Below are positions 1 through 11,038 of a stretch of DNA of 64,000 bases, piece by piece; within the stretch, counting starts at the first letter, position 1; each line of letters opens with the position of its first letter. The translations under genes and the position numbers were made by a program. Location of the stretch: assembly GCA_977006965.1 (NCBI GenBank), contig OZ345381.1, positions 434,001 through 498,000 of the forward strand. The letters are read 5' to 3'. The notes beneath the pieces were generated by a model that searched no databases, was not told where the DNA came from, and saw nothing but the letters and a program-made list of their open reading frames with translations. Origin of the DNA: Phymatolithon calcareum (lineage: Eukaryota > Rhodophyta > Florideophyceae > Hapalidiales).

Positions 1-2121
1 CCGGCTCAGAATCTTGTTAAAATAGAAACTGAAGGGAAAGGTAAGCTCCGGGAAGAAAGCAAGGTCTCGGTAGAAGATCATGGAGAAACTACTCCGCATG
101 CAAAGGAGAAAGAAGTTGCCAAGGGCATGGAATTGGCACCGGTGGGGCAGGCACTACCAATGGAGGAAGGCGTGGAACAACCAAGCAAGGATTCTGCCAG
201 CCAAGTTGCCGGAAACCTGCCGGATGAGATCGCCAAAACGTCCGGGGAGACACCATCACGAAACTCCGTCGGGCAATCCGTCAAAGAGACTGAGAAAGAA
301 TCCCTATCTCAGCATGTTGCGAAGGAGGTCAAGGTGCCGTTGAGTGAGCTTGCCAAGATGCCTATCAAAGTGACCGCCAATGATCCGTTATCCGCGGAAA
401 ATGCTGCAGTTGATGTGTTTGGAGGAGATAGCGATGACGACGTCGAAGAAGATATCACGGAAGGCATGCGAAGTGGTAGCGTTGCTCGGGATGGTAGCGG
501 CAGATTTACTGGTATCAAGCGATCGATTGCAACGTCGAAGTCTGCTTCTCCCATGTCCAGTTTGAAAATGCCCAGGCGTCGCGGCACCAAAGCACCAGAA
601 AACTCTGTGGATGCTCTCATGCAAGAAGACTTGAATTCGGATAGTGATTTCATGGAATCCCGACAGGGGCAAAAGAACCGTAAGGTTGAATCGTCCAAGA
701 AGCAGTCTGGGTCCAGTTCAAAAGGTATTATTGCAAAAAGCGGAGGCAGAGTGGCAGGACGTAATTCATCAAGGGGTCGGAGGGGTCGCGCGCACCATCT
801 GTCCAGAAGAACTGAGAAAGGAAGATTTGCTTCTACGAAAAACATTGTGCCAACCAGCTCTAAATCCAAGAAAGCAAAGCAAGTGGAAAGCGAGTCAGAG
901 CAAGATAGCAATCCTGAATCATCAGAAGATGAGAAAATTACTGCGACTAACGTGATTACTCCGAAGCCGAAGAGAGGGCCTGGTCGGCCAAGGCTCAAGC
1001 CGAAAGTCGTTGTGGAAGATGATGATCTATTAGAAGAATCAGATCCTCCCCCCGTGCCACAGCATCGTTCAAAAGCCAAGGATGCGCAACTGGAGAATAT
1101 AACTAGTGCCAAACGGGAAGGTGGGAGGAAGAATGGGGAACAGTCTGGAGTTTCCACTGACTCTTTATTCCAAAGAACTGCTCGAGAGCGGCGGATGTCT
1201 GGGCGGAGAAGTTCAGGTTGGGATGAGATTGGTGATAGCCGCAAAACTCCTAGGCTGCGACGAGAATCATCGAACCTCCATGGGCCTGTTGAGAGGGAGG
1301 CTGAATTATGGGAGCATGACCCTATGATGGGCATGTGCTATCGCGCTGTGAATGAAATTCCTCTGAGCATCGCATCGCTGTTCCAGGAGCCAGTGAAGGA
1401 GAAGGATGCACCGGGGTATTACGATGCGATTAAGAAGCCGATGGATCTGAGTACAATTCGGGAAAACATACTGAATGGAACTCTGTCTACTCCGGCAGAA
1501 GTTTTGCAGGATATGATGCTGATTGTGCGAAACTGTGTTCAGTTTAATGGGAAGAACTCTGACTTGTACGATCTCGCCAAGGCCTTCCGCGACAAGGCAA
1601 AAGAATTAATCGAACCTATTGTAGAGAAATGGAGCCAAGTGCAGAAAACTGGAGTCGGGGAAGTAAACCCCGATGTTCAGCGACAAATGATCGGCGCGAG
1701 CTCGAGGATGCGATACCCTTCGCGGCGTTCATCGTGGAAACCGCCGGTTGAAAGGTCACCGTCCCCGGCCCCTGTAGTGAAAAAGGCGGGTCGAGGACGA
1801 GGGCGAAAGCGCAACTCGGGCACTGAGCGCAGCGGATCTGCTGCAGAAAGTGAGGAAGACCCAGCGCCGACGCGTGGGCGCCCGGGACCTAGCCGTGGTC
1901 GTGGGCGGGGGAGACGCTCGCTGAAAGGATCCGATCGGGCGAGCACGAATAAGGACAGAGATCGTGAAAAAACGAAGAGCAAAGATAAGGAGCGCGAGCG
2001 CGCAGGCTCTGGCAACAGCGGGCCGGGGCGGAAGCGTGGACCGAAGTCCGACCCTGATGGCGAACCTCCCGGGAAAAAGAGGCGTCTTGCTGGTAGGAAG
2101 CGACGCACAGAAGATGAGTGA
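1..2121 (+). CDS. Bromodomain protein, 5' end outside the window
   Basis: The reading frame is open from base 1, so the ATG at 127 is probably internal and the gene starts to the left of the window. About 650 residues after that ATG are rich in Ser, Lys, Arg and acidic runs, as in a disordered nuclear protein. An AT-hook-like KRGPGRPR motif lies near base 975. A bromodomain spans roughly 1310-1640: it has the ZA-loop stretch DAPGYYDAIKKPMDLSTI and the conserved acetyl-lysine-binding Asn region (NCVQFNGKNSDLYDLA). The C-terminal tail is Arg/Gly-rich and very basic. The bromodomain resembles the BRD8 type of NuA4/TIP60 acetyltransferase complexes, but that subfamily is an inference. Expected role: binding acetylated histones in the nucleus. 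The stop is TGA at 2119. Confidence 0.85.
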   Translation, partial: PAQNLVKIETEGKGKLREESKVSVEDHGETTPHAKEKEVAKGMELAPVGQALPMEEGVEQPSKDSASQVAGNLPDEIAKTSGETPSRNSVGQSVKETEKESLSQHVAKEVKVPLSELAKMPIKVTANDPLSAENAAVDVFGGDSDDDVEEDITEGMRSGSVARDGSGRFTGIKRSIATSKSASPMSSLKMPRRRGTKAPENSVDALMQEDLNSDSDFMESRQGQKNRKVESSKKQSGSSSKGIIAKSGGRVAGRNSSRGRRGRAHHLSRRTEKGRFASTKNIVPTSSKSKKAKQVESESEQDSNPESSEDEKITATNVITPKPKRGPGRPRLKPKVVVEDDDLLEESDPPPVPQHRSKAKDAQLENITSAKREGGRKNGEQSGVSTDSLFQRTARERRMSGRRSSGWDEIGDSRKTPRLRRESSNLHGPVEREAELWEHDPMMGMCYRAVNEIPLSIASLFQEPVKEKDAPGYYDAIKKPMDLSTIRENILNGTLSTPAEVLQDMMLIVRNCVQFNGKNSDLYDLAKAFRDKAKELIEPIVEKWSQVQKTGVGEVNPDVQRQMIGASSRMRYPSRRSSWKPPVERSPSPAPVVKKAGRGRGRKRNSGTERSGSAAESEEDPAPTRGRPGPSRGRGRGRRSLKGSDRASTNKDRDREKTKSKDKERERAGSGNSGPGRKRGPKSDPDGEPPGKKRRLAGRKRRTEDE

Positions 2122-3208
2122 AACGGAGCGGCTTAAGCTTGCTGAGGCAGTAAAGATTATTTTTACTTAAATCATTGCGTTCCTGGTTTCTTTTTTGTCT
2201 GAATGTGAAATTTACAGAAGCCGCGATCTGTTCCTGAATTCTTTGATGAGGGCAAGATCTTTCATTTCAAGTTTCCTACGCACCAGCAGCGATTAAGTTT
2301 TTCTAATTGCATCACCGCACACAGAGGAGAATTAGCCGGTCATTGCCGAGTAAAGACTTGTCCGCAGGTAGAGAAAATGCGGTGCTCCGTGCTTGTCCCC
2401 AGGGCATGACCGGACACTTTCTCAATGTATGGCGTCCAGAAGTCGTAATACAGTACATTCAGCTGACAGCTGCGAGCACAGTTTGCCTTTAGGGGAGGTA
2501 AAAAGAACTTGCTTGAGAATACTCGAGAATACTCAAGTATTTTTCTTCTTGATTCAATTTTCACAGTAGGTTGTCTCGCGGTGCTCAACAAATTGAAACA
2601 TCAAAAGTTTTCATCTCTAAACGTTCCTTAGAACTGTTCGTGTTCTTCAGTTTCAAAAAACCGAAGGACACAAACAATTCTGTTCGCGCACGTCATTGAC
2701 TTGGCTACCGGAACCCAATCGAGTGGAGAAAGAGGAATCATTTGGACAAAATGCAAGAACGGGTAGATCTGATTCTTGATTAAGTTTAATAAGCGTTGAA
2801 CTGTGAGGCTGGCGTTTTCATGGAGAGGACGAACGGCAATCAAGTGACATGTAGTGTTTATTGACGAGGTGAGGACTAGGTCGGCTCAACGCTGGCGAGA
2901 ACGCTTCGAAATGCAGTGCGTCAAATGCGTCGTCTCATTTAATTCCTGAATGGTGCGCAATAGAGACAGCACAATGATGCCGGTTGACAGGGGCATTGTT
3001 CATGCCGACCACGCGGATATTGTGCTGCAGTACTGTCCTATAATGGTCGGATACTTTACCCTTGTGCTTTTCGGATGCAGATATGATGAACGACAGACAC
3101 ACATTATGACGGTGACAATTTATGATATTTGAGACGTACAAATTTATGTTTCAAGACGTGCACACTATCATACTGTACGAAAAAGGTTCTCCAAAATTTG
3201 ATATATAT
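2122..3208. other. Intergenic, no supported gene
   Basis: Only short unrelated ORFs are seen, none with a recognisable motif. A small tandem GAGAATACTC repeat lies near 2515-2535. The first part should hold the 3' UTR of the bromodomain gene. Confidence 0.5.
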
Positions 3209-3268
3209 TGATCATGATTTATTTTTGGAAATAAAGTATACTTTATTTCCAAAAATAAATCATGATCA
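3209..3268. repeat. Perfect 60-bp palindrome
   Basis: The 60 bases read identically on both strands, with 30-base arms, no spacer and an AT-rich centre (AAAGTATACTTT). The ends are TGATCATG and CATGATCA. It could be a fold-back element or the remnant of two TIRs brought together. No coding potential. Confidence 0.9.
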
Positions 3269-3727
3269 CTTGTCTCCTGTACCCCATCTGCACACCATAA
3301 TTTTTAGTCGACGATTAAGTCGCCCTCATCGGAGATCCGCCGAGCAATACAGTACAGTAGACGTGTACCTTGAACGTGGGGTGGGGTCGTACACGTAGCT
3401 ACAGGACACAAGCGCACACGATGCGTGTAATGTTAATCACGAGAAACTCGCCTCTGACCTGTGGATAATAATCTTACAAAATAGCGGAAATAAGAAGCAC
3501 CATAAACAAAAGGGTATAACTGTGACCCTAGTTCAAAAATATTTTGCACAGAAGGCACTTCGCGCCGTTCCAATTGGCCAGAATCAGAAAAAGTATCGAG
3601 TAAATGCATCTGAAATCGTAAAATAAGTAGAAACAAAGTGCAGGCTTTATATACGGACGCGTTCGCATTTGACCGGCAAGAGTCTCGACCGCCGATTGCA
3701 TGGGCTGTTTCTGAACAACAGTAGTTG

Positions 3728-3813
3728 TGAACTCTCGTATAGTGGTGCGCTCGTTCCATTAAGTATGCCCCGCTGTCACCGGGGAGACCCGGGTTCAATT
3801 CCCGGCAGAATCG
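3728..3813 (+). tRNA. tRNA-Asp(GUC)-like sequence, atypical or degenerate
   Basis: The anticodon arm is clean (stem CCCCG/CGGGG, loop CTGTCAC, anticodon GTC at 3775-3777). A perfect T arm follows at 3789-3805 (CCGGG, TTCAATT, CCCGG) after a four-base variable region. The D-arm bases GTATAGTGGT (3737-3746) and GTAT (3763-3766) match eukaryotic tRNA-Asp, but the D loop carries about 14 extra bases between them. The acceptor stem pairs poorly: the 3' side is CAGAATC and the bases at 3728-3734 do not complement it. It is either a tRNA pseudogene or a tRNA with a D-loop intron; D-loop introns are known in unicellular red algae. Confidence 0.4.
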
Positions 3814-5679
3814 ACTACTCGAGACCTACTTTTTGCATTTTGTTCGTTTTCTCTCCCCAAGAATATAGTGCCATCTGGCCCGGAAGTGCAAACGGACTGA
3901 CGACTGCATCTTCGTGCAATGGGAGTGTCACTTTGTTCAGACCACATGCTGAATAGGGGTTCTCAGCCATTGTAGGCAACTACTCCTCAGCTTCTCTACA
4001 CACTTACCCACGCATGATGTAGAGCCCAAGCGTTCATTGGTTCTCTGCTCTATCCAAGAGATGTGCTCGAGAACTTAGAACTCTGATCTAGACCGTATTT
4101 TACGGGGGCCGGGAAGTATTTTGACTGCACAAGGCCAATTTGCAATGCTTTAACTTAGAAGAACTGGATCATGGGAAGGGAACTTCTCTATCCACATTTG
4201 AACTAAACACTGCCCCCGGTTAATTTCAATCGGAGACGAGCAAGAGCCAGAATTCAGAGCTAGTATCCAGGTGTAAGAATGACAATGATCGTGGTTCATC
4301 CTGTTGCGTTGAAACGCTCGCTGGGAGGAATGGGACGTTGTTACGACCACGATGCAGAAATACCCATCGTATTTGAGCAATAGACTTTGCTCACCCCTAA
4401 GTTTTTCCTGCTGTCATCACGGGAGACCTCTGTCCCGCTTCCATAGAAACAGTCTCTACGGTATAGAGTATTTCATGCTTTCCCCTCTTTTGTGTCAACA
4501 CCAACTTAAGTGAAGCAAAAAACGTGAAACTCTGACTTCTTCAGGAGGCTGGCATTTTTAGAAAGCATTGGTAATAGACGTCATCGCAATCACAATTAAA
4601 AATATGCAAAGACAGGGACAGGCGGCAAAATAATGTATACTCAGCTGTTACATGACAGCGAAGAGTACATTGCACTCTGTGCGTTCTTAGCCACAACGAC
4701 GGGCCATCTGTACGCAAGGGTATGCCTTGCTTTAGGAAAGAGCAAGCTAGAAAGCAGCAACCACTGGACTTTCTTTGGTCATAAAACAACCCCTGTTATC
4801 CAACGGCATGAGCCCACCCATCAAAGTCAGACGACCAAGGGTTGATTGTCCCGCGGACTGAACTCTAGACCATGTAAACTGAACCTTGTGCCACTTGATA
4901 AGCATAGCCTGCAGTGGATGTGAGCGCCGGTACTGATGCTGAGCTACGGGCATGTCTTTTACTTGTTTTGTTTTGCCAAGCTTTGGAACACCACAGCTAT
5001 TTACTATAATAGCACTATTTCAATAGCAGTTGGAATGATTCAGAATTGCATGTGAGCAGCGTTCGAAACCCCGCATTCAAGAAAGAAAGAATTCCAAAGG
5101 TCTACTTCTGGGTTGTTCCTAGGACAACATCAGGGTGCAGGCGCTCTATGGGCATGCACTGGTTGGCACTTGTGAAACTATTTTCTGCACTACATTGACA
5201 TAATGTGAAATTTCATGTTGGAGAATGCCAAATTGAGAACCAGAACAGGAGTTCGCGCCCACCAGCGGTAGCAAAAATTCTGCTCGGACGCAATGCAGTC
5301 AGAGCCAAAACTCTGATGAATTGCAAATGCAAAGAGCATTACAATCCCATAGATGTTGTGCATCATGCCTTCCGTGGCACGAACCGGCCAGAGCACGACC
5401 CATATGGCCACTCTGTCCTGCCTGTCAAAGAGTGCATTCTTTCTCACTATAGCTTATTGACTCCTCAAGGTACAAGTAGAGAAACTCCGTTCCAATCACA
5501 GTGCCCGATCTGAGGTGCAAATGCAATCATACTCATCCCGCACACTGGTGCTGCCATTGCGTGCGGCAGCGTACGCAACTTGCCCTCCCTTCTAATGCAA
5601 TGATGCACAGAATGTGCTCTTGCGCGACGTTTTGCTTGTCCAGTTCACCTAGTTTATTTCAAGCCTCGTTCAATTGAAC
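3814..5679. other. Intergenic, no supported gene
   Basis: Short ORFs on both strands show no motif that I recognise. Their composition does not differ from the surrounding spacer. The last part should contain the promoter and 5' UTR of the MoaA-type gene. Confidence 0.45.
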
Positions 5680-6708
5680 ATGGCAAGCGTTGCTGCTGCT
5701 GCGGCTCGAGCGGCGAGGCCGCTCAAGGATTCCTTTTCACGTGTCCACACATACCTTCGTCTTTCACTCACCGAGCGCTGCAGTCTGCGTTGTATGTATT
5801 GCATGCCTGCAGCAGGAGTCGATCTCAGTCCACGCGCTGAACTTCTTACCGCACCAGAGCTGGGTCGTGTGGCATCTTTGTTTGCTTCACGTGGTGTGGA
5901 AAAGATACGTCTCACCGGCGGCGAACCTTTGGTGCGTGCAGATGCTGTGCAAATTGCGCAGCGCATTGGTGCAGTACCGGGAATTGAGTCTCTGGGAATC
6001 ACTACAAATGGACTCGTACTTGAGCGCAAACTGGGAGGTTTGCTTGATGCTGGAGTGCGTCACTTCAATATCTCACTGGACACCCTGGTGCCTGCCAAGT
6101 TCGAGCTGATTACACGCCGCCCCGGGCATGCGCGTGTGGTGGCTGCCGTCGAGGCAGCCGCAGCGGAACCCGACGTGAACGTCAAGGTGAATGTGGTCGT
6201 GATGAAGGGAGTGAACGAGGATGAGGTGGTTGATTTTGCACGGTGGACGGAGAATACCGCAATCGATGTGCGATTCATTGAGTACATGCCGTTTTCTGGA
6301 AACCGCTGGTCGGAGGGCAAGTTCATTCCGTACCATAAAATGCTGAAGAGTATTGGTCATCATTTTGGATCTATCGAACGCGATGAGGATGGCCAGAATT
6401 CCACGTCCAAGCACTATCGAATACGTGGATTTAAAGGGCGTGTCGGGTTTATCACGAGCATGACGGACCATTTTTGCGGGTCATGTAATCGGCTCCGCAT
6501 TACGGCTGACGGAAATCTCAAGGTTTGTCTGTTTGGATCTGAGGAAGTGTCACTTAGGGATGCTATGCGTGATGGAGCTTCGGATGAGGAGCTGGACGAA
6601 CTTATTGATAATGCATTGTTTCGAAAACATTGGGCGCTCGGAGGAAGCCGTGATAGGCATGAAATTGCAGCCAGCGATAACCGTAGCATGATCAAAATTG
6701 GTGGCTGA
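5680..6708 (+). CDS. GTP 3',8-cyclase, MoaA/CNX2 type (molybdenum cofactor synthesis)
   Basis: This is a 342-residue radical-SAM enzyme for the first step of molybdenum cofactor synthesis, in which GTP is rearranged on the way to cyclic pyranopterin phosphate. The SAM-cluster motif CSLRCMYC gives Cys34, Cys38 and Cys41. The second 4Fe-4S site (FCGSCNRLRITADGNLKVC) gives Cys266, Cys269 and Cys283. The LTGGEPL and TTNG motifs are present, and the protein ends in the Gly-Gly tail typical of MoaA. An upstream in-frame TTG at 5674 exists, but ATG 5680 is the natural start. The Ala/Arg-rich first 20 residues could be an organelle-targeting peptide; mitochondrial import is usual for the plant homologue CNX2. 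No intron is needed. Confidence 0.95.
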   Translation: MASVAAAAARAARPLKDSFSRVHTYLRLSLTERCSLRCMYCMPAAGVDLSPRAELLTAPELGRVASLFASRGVEKIRLTGGEPLVRADAVQIAQRIGAVPGIESLGITTNGLVLERKLGGLLDAGVRHFNISLDTLVPAKFELITRRPGHARVVAAVEAAAAEPDVNVKVNVVVMKGVNEDEVVDFARWTENTAIDVRFIEYMPFSGNRWSEGKFIPYHKMLKSIGHHFGSIERDEDGQNSTSKHYRIRGFKGRVGFITSMTDHFCGSCNRLRITADGNLKVCLFGSEEVSLRDAMRDGASDEELDELIDNALFRKHWALGGSRDRHEIAASDNRSMIKIGG

Positions 6709-6967
6709 ATGTGTAATTTGATCGCGGACAAAATTTTTGTGAAGGGATTAATGCACTTCCCTTGGTTTTGTATAACATGCTATTAGCTGCTCAAGTTAGA
6801 GTGTAGGGACCGCTACGCCTTAAGATGTGCGCCCCCGACCAGGGTCATGTGTGAACCTATGATCTACCGTATATGAAGGACGTGTATCTCAACATACAGT
6901 AGAGCATCATTTTTTACGTGGTGGAAAAACTGTGTAACTTTTTACTCTATCGACTTGACTTCTTTGC

Positions 6968-8557
6968 CTATTTACCAGGGCTACTTTCCACGCCTTCTTG
7001 CACGAACTTTGCGATTTCAGGAGCGGTTTGCGTGCCCCAGAGAACGCAATCGCCAAACGCCACACCGCTCATGTGGTTTCCACCTAGGTACAAACCCGGC
7101 AAGTTGCTCAAGTCTTCATCCACCTCCTTCATTGTATCCCAGTACCCAACGTTGTACTGCGGAATTGCACGTTCCCACTTCCTCACCCCAACAATAGTTG
7201 GCGCCACAGTTGTGCCATCTTTGAGCAAAATCTTCTTCACATCTTGATCCACAATGGCCACCACCTCTTCCTGCGTCAAATCTTTGATCTTATCATCCTG
7301 CGCTCCCCCAATGTAATTCAGCAGCAATTCCATACCCTCCGGTGCCCTGCCTGGAAACAGGCAACTTGACCAAATCGTGCCCAGTGTACGCACGCCCATT
7401 GACCGTGGGATAAGGTTGCCGAATCCTTTCAAAGGCTTTGCAAACTCCGTCTTCGGGTATGCCAGTGTGACGCTCCATACACACGGATACGGAATCCGCT
7501 CAAGCGCTTTTGCACGCGGCGCAATACCGGCCAAAATCGACGCAGTGGCTCGCGCAGGGGTTGTGAGCGCGACCGTCTTCGCGACAATGGAGGTTCGACC
7601 CTGCGGGGTGTCGTACTCAGCGATGTAGCGCCCGTCCTGGCGTCGTCGAAGGTCCACAAGCTTCCAACCAAGGCGGACTCGGTCATCACCCAGCTCTTGC
7701 GCGATGGCGCGTGGGAGTGAGAGAAGTCCGTCGCGGAAAGAGCCCAGTGCACCTCGCTTCCAGGTTGGGAGAGTGGGGTCAACCGGCGGTGCCTCGCGCT
7801 TTTTCTGTTGGATACGCACGATGGCACCTTCAACGATACCGGAGGTGAACCCAAGCTGCTCGAGCGCGAATATTTTCTTGAGGGCCGCTGACATACTGAG
7901 TGCATCAGGGTCGCCGGCATAAATCCCGCTTACGACGGGGTCTATCATTTTCCGGAACACCTCCTCACCGAGATGGCGTGTGACAAATTCTCTGATCGTC
8001 TCCTCTTTGCCTGAGAAATTTGGGAGCACAAAGCCGGCAGCTCCAAGACCGGCGCGAATTGCGCCCGGGATTGATAACAATCGGAAACCGAGTAGTTCTT
8101 TGAATGACATCGGCAATGCGAATAATTTCTCATTCCAGAAGACGAAGCGCGGGAGGGTTGAGTCGGCCAACATGAGCTCGTCACGAAGCCCGACCTCAAC
8201 GGCCAGGCGGATGATGTGCTCTGCAGGCTGGAACGTGTTTGGACCCTCTTCCCAGATATAGCCTCCCTCCTTCCGTGAGATAACGTTTCCGCCAACGACG
8301 TCGCGCGCTTCAGTCAAAAGGAGAGACACGCCTTCTTTGGCCAGTGCGTGTGCCAGCGAGGTACCGGATACTCCGGCGCCAACCACTAAGGTGTCAATTT
8401 CAGACGCGGATGTACTCGGCGACTTCTGCGGCGACAACGGCTCGGCGAGAGACATGCGAGCTACACGGGAGCATTGCGGAGAACGCGGGCGAATGTCGCA
8501 GAACGATGCATGGCGCGGTCGATGGGAAAGTAGCAATGGTGATGCAAAGGCGAACAT
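6968..8557 (-). CDS. Protoporphyrinogen IX oxidase, HemY type, plastid-targeted
   Basis: This 529-residue FAD flavoenzyme oxidises protoporphyrinogen IX to protoporphyrin IX, the last step common to haem and chlorophyll synthesis. The first ~50 residues are rich in Ser, Arg and Pro and look like a plastid transit peptide. The FAD-binding motif VVGAGVSGTS begins near residue 58, followed by EARDVVGGN. The C-terminal FAD/substrate motif GGNHMSGVAFGDCVLWG is close to the family GN-M-GVA-G consensus. The length is normal for plastid forms. It stands alone, tail to tail with the MoaA gene. A coproporphyrinogen-oxidase-like gene, the preceding pathway step, lies in the same window at 27832-28893. 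Confidence 0.94.
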   Translation of the reverse strand: MFAFASPLLLSHRPRHASFCDIRPRSPQCSRVARMSLAEPLSPQKSPSTSASEIDTLVVGAGVSGTSLAHALAKEGVSLLLTEARDVVGGNVISRKEGGYIWEEGPNTFQPAEHIIRLAVEVGLRDELMLADSTLPRFVFWNEKLFALPMSFKELLGFRLLSIPGAIRAGLGAAGFVLPNFSGKEETIREFVTRHLGEEVFRKMIDPVVSGIYAGDPDALSMSAALKKIFALEQLGFTSGIVEGAIVRIQQKKREAPPVDPTLPTWKRGALGSFRDGLLSLPRAIAQELGDDRVRLGWKLVDLRRRQDGRYIAEYDTPQGRTSIVAKTVALTTPARATASILAGIAPRAKALERIPYPCVWSVTLAYPKTEFAKPLKGFGNLIPRSMGVRTLGTIWSSCLFPGRAPEGMELLLNYIGGAQDDKIKDLTQEEVVAIVDQDVKKILLKDGTTVAPTIVGVRKWERAIPQYNVGYWDTMKEVDEDLSNLPGLYLGGNHMSGVAFGDCVLWGTQTAPEIAKFVQEGVESSPGK

Positions 8558-10905
8558 GTCGGGGAGTTTACGTTTTTGGCAATCACTCTCAGGGCGAAGT
8601 CGAAGACTATGTTGAGGGTTAGGTGTAATTATAACGTGATCTCAAACTAAGATCACGGGTGATTGCTGTGCAGTATTATTTGTCCTAAAAAGTGTATTTA
8701 AATTTTTGATCAATACAATTTGTGCGACGAAACAGTTCCTATGAATTTAAGACACTGAAAAACTGATAAGCTTATCAATTTCTGTTGACTCCCGGCAAAG
8801 TTCAAGTGACGTCATGGGTTTCCTCCAGTTCTAATATCGTACTCACCGACATTCATTTACGAGCGTGATTATGAGATTCGGTTTCACAGAAAATTGGAAC
8901 ATAATGGCAGGCGCGAAAAAGTTTACTCTCTGATCTGGCGCATGGTTGTAAGAACAAGTCTATTCAAAACAAGTCAATTATTGACAATGTGCAGATAGGA
9001 CAAACCTTGCCTTCCACCGATACATTTTGAGTACTGTACAACACTTCTCCGTTGTCAAATACCTTGCCTAAACGACATTCTCGCACTCTTTTTTTGTACT
9101 TCCACAGCTTTCCATGTGTCTCCATAGATAAACTTTACGGACCCGCAAATTTTGGAGCATACATAAAATACACCCAACTGCTTATTACTCGATGACAAAA
9201 AATGAGAGAAATCGGCTTGTCAGCAGGCCCACTACGGTATCTGTCGCCGACAATTTCGACCTTTTTCAGTGACAGCTCAAGAACTACTAATGCGATTTCT
9301 ATTATTTTTAGTGTAAAAGAATGAGCGTCCTGAGCTCTTTCCATCGATGTAAGATTGTTTTCAAAGTTCCTCCCGTGAGAACTTTAAAGGCACAGAATAT
9401 GCCTTTTCAGAGAGAACCATGTTTCCAATGTCATTGTCGAGTACTACGCCCATAGTAGTGGGAATGTATGAAACAAGTTGCTCTCTGTGCCAATTAAATT
9501 TGAACAAGTACTACACATCGATTTGGCTCATATAATTCACTTGTGTAGGTGCTTAACCGCTCGGCGTGCGTCACCAACCTCATCTCGCCAGGAGCGCTGA
9601 GGGCAAAATCGGCATTTACATAATGGTGGAAAACGACGCAAGCTGTGTCAACATCACTGCCTCGTTCGCACAACAAATAGCCATTGTATATAGAAACTGC
9701 TCTTTCGTTGGGCTCAATTTCTCAACACGACGTTGTGTTGGAAGGACCATGAGCTCTGAGCTTATTCAGGAGCACGTATAATTCCTTGACCTCTACCAGT
9801 TAGACTGACTTATTCCATCACCACTCAAATCGATTTCGCCAAGCCAACCTAGCTCACTCACCGTCTATGACCTTCATATACGCAAGAAAATTGCCGATTT
9901 CTTCAAGCTCGATTTCCAATCTAGAGTGCTCCTCATTTCGGCGCGTACTGTACTTGTGAATCTCGAAATCTGGTCGTTCAAAACGTTGAGCCTTGACATG
10001 TCGGTTTCTAGACTACAAACGTCTTCCATCAAGTGCGCGCAATGCTCATCGCTTCGACTGTCCGAATCACGCACTTGTACATTACAGCCAAATTGAACAT
10101 TGTAATCGGGTGCATTTCCATTGCAATAGCTTGTTTGTAAACTCCCTGCTTCAACCGCATTGTGCTAGACTGCATTTCCAAGATCATAGACGACTGTGAG
10201 ATTATTCACTGCTGCACTGATACCGGCTGCGGTGACTGCTGCAAGGTGCGAGATGCCGTACTCCTCTGCTTGCTTCCAAAGAGGATGGAACAGTCGCAAC
10301 TGCCTGGGTCAATGCAGAACTCATGCGAAGGAGGAAAGGGAGAGAAGAAATTTTTGGTAGATCCGGTTGCAGTCACCCTTCCTTCCACTGTGTGAAAAAT
10401 CGCACAATCAGCAAGAACCCGAGATGTGCACCGGCGTAATTCGAGCGAATCATTATCAGCGTACGCAGATAATCGTCTAGTGTGCACGAGCCACTCACTT
10501 CCAAACTTTGCCAAGAATGACGCTTGCCAACGAACGGAACATTCCTCTGGCTTCGTTGATCTCAAATGCGACGCCACTATGCGTGCCATAGTACTGTATC
10601 TCTCAAACAGCTCGCTGCTTTGAGGTAATCCTTCAGACATTTTCAGGAGACACGTTGCCCCAATCACGTGTTTTATTGGCGGTTTTTGTCGACCATTTGA
10701 AGAATGATTCGTAATTCGTAATCCACCTTGCGCAAGGATTCATACCGGCATCTGATCGGATCCTGCAGAACGAGGAGAGGAACGAATATCTGACGCTGTG
10801 ACTTATGTTCTCCCCAAGGAAGTGCATGTGTCTCAGGGTCTTGAGGGTAGATTCTTCATGCACCAGCTCCAGTTAGATGGTCAGCAATATGGAACAGAAT
10901 ATCCT
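8558..10905. other. Intergenic, no supported gene
   Basis: No ORF has a recognisable motif. A short hairpin lies at 8635-8657 (CGTGATCT, 7-base loop, AGATCACG) upstream of the protoporphyrinogen oxidase gene. A minus-strand ORF at 10206-10667 and its neighbour at 10633-10863 may be decayed coding DNA, but I cannot identify them. Confidence 0.4.
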
Positions 10906-11038
10906 ACTGTTTGGGGTTTCATCCAGCTGTACGAGTTCAGAAACTGGAACGTTCATGCCGTATTATGACTTCGTCTTAGATTAAGGCATGAACGATCCAG
11001 CTTCTCAACTCGTAAAGCTGGATGCGACCCCAAACAGT
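10906..11038. repeat. Imperfect inverted repeat with 54-bp arms (long hairpin)
   Basis: Arms at 10906-10959 and 10985-11038 pair at about 48 of 54 positions around a 25-base spacer. The ends are ACTGTTTGGGG and CCCCAAACAGT. Scattered mismatches along a long stem are what a small-RNA precursor or an ageing fold-back element would show. No flanking duplication was seen. Confidence 0.8.

Noticed and set aside
309-1334. 341-codon minus-strand ORF opposite the bromodomain gene
   Set aside because: Ser/Leu-rich mirror of the acidic and Ser-rich plus-strand coding region, with no motif.
5674-5679. TTG start two codons upstream of the MoaA ATG
   Set aside because: ATG 5680 is the natural eukaryotic start.
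10206-10667. 153-codon minus ORF
   Set aside because: No domain or motif recognised; possibly decayed, but not supportable.
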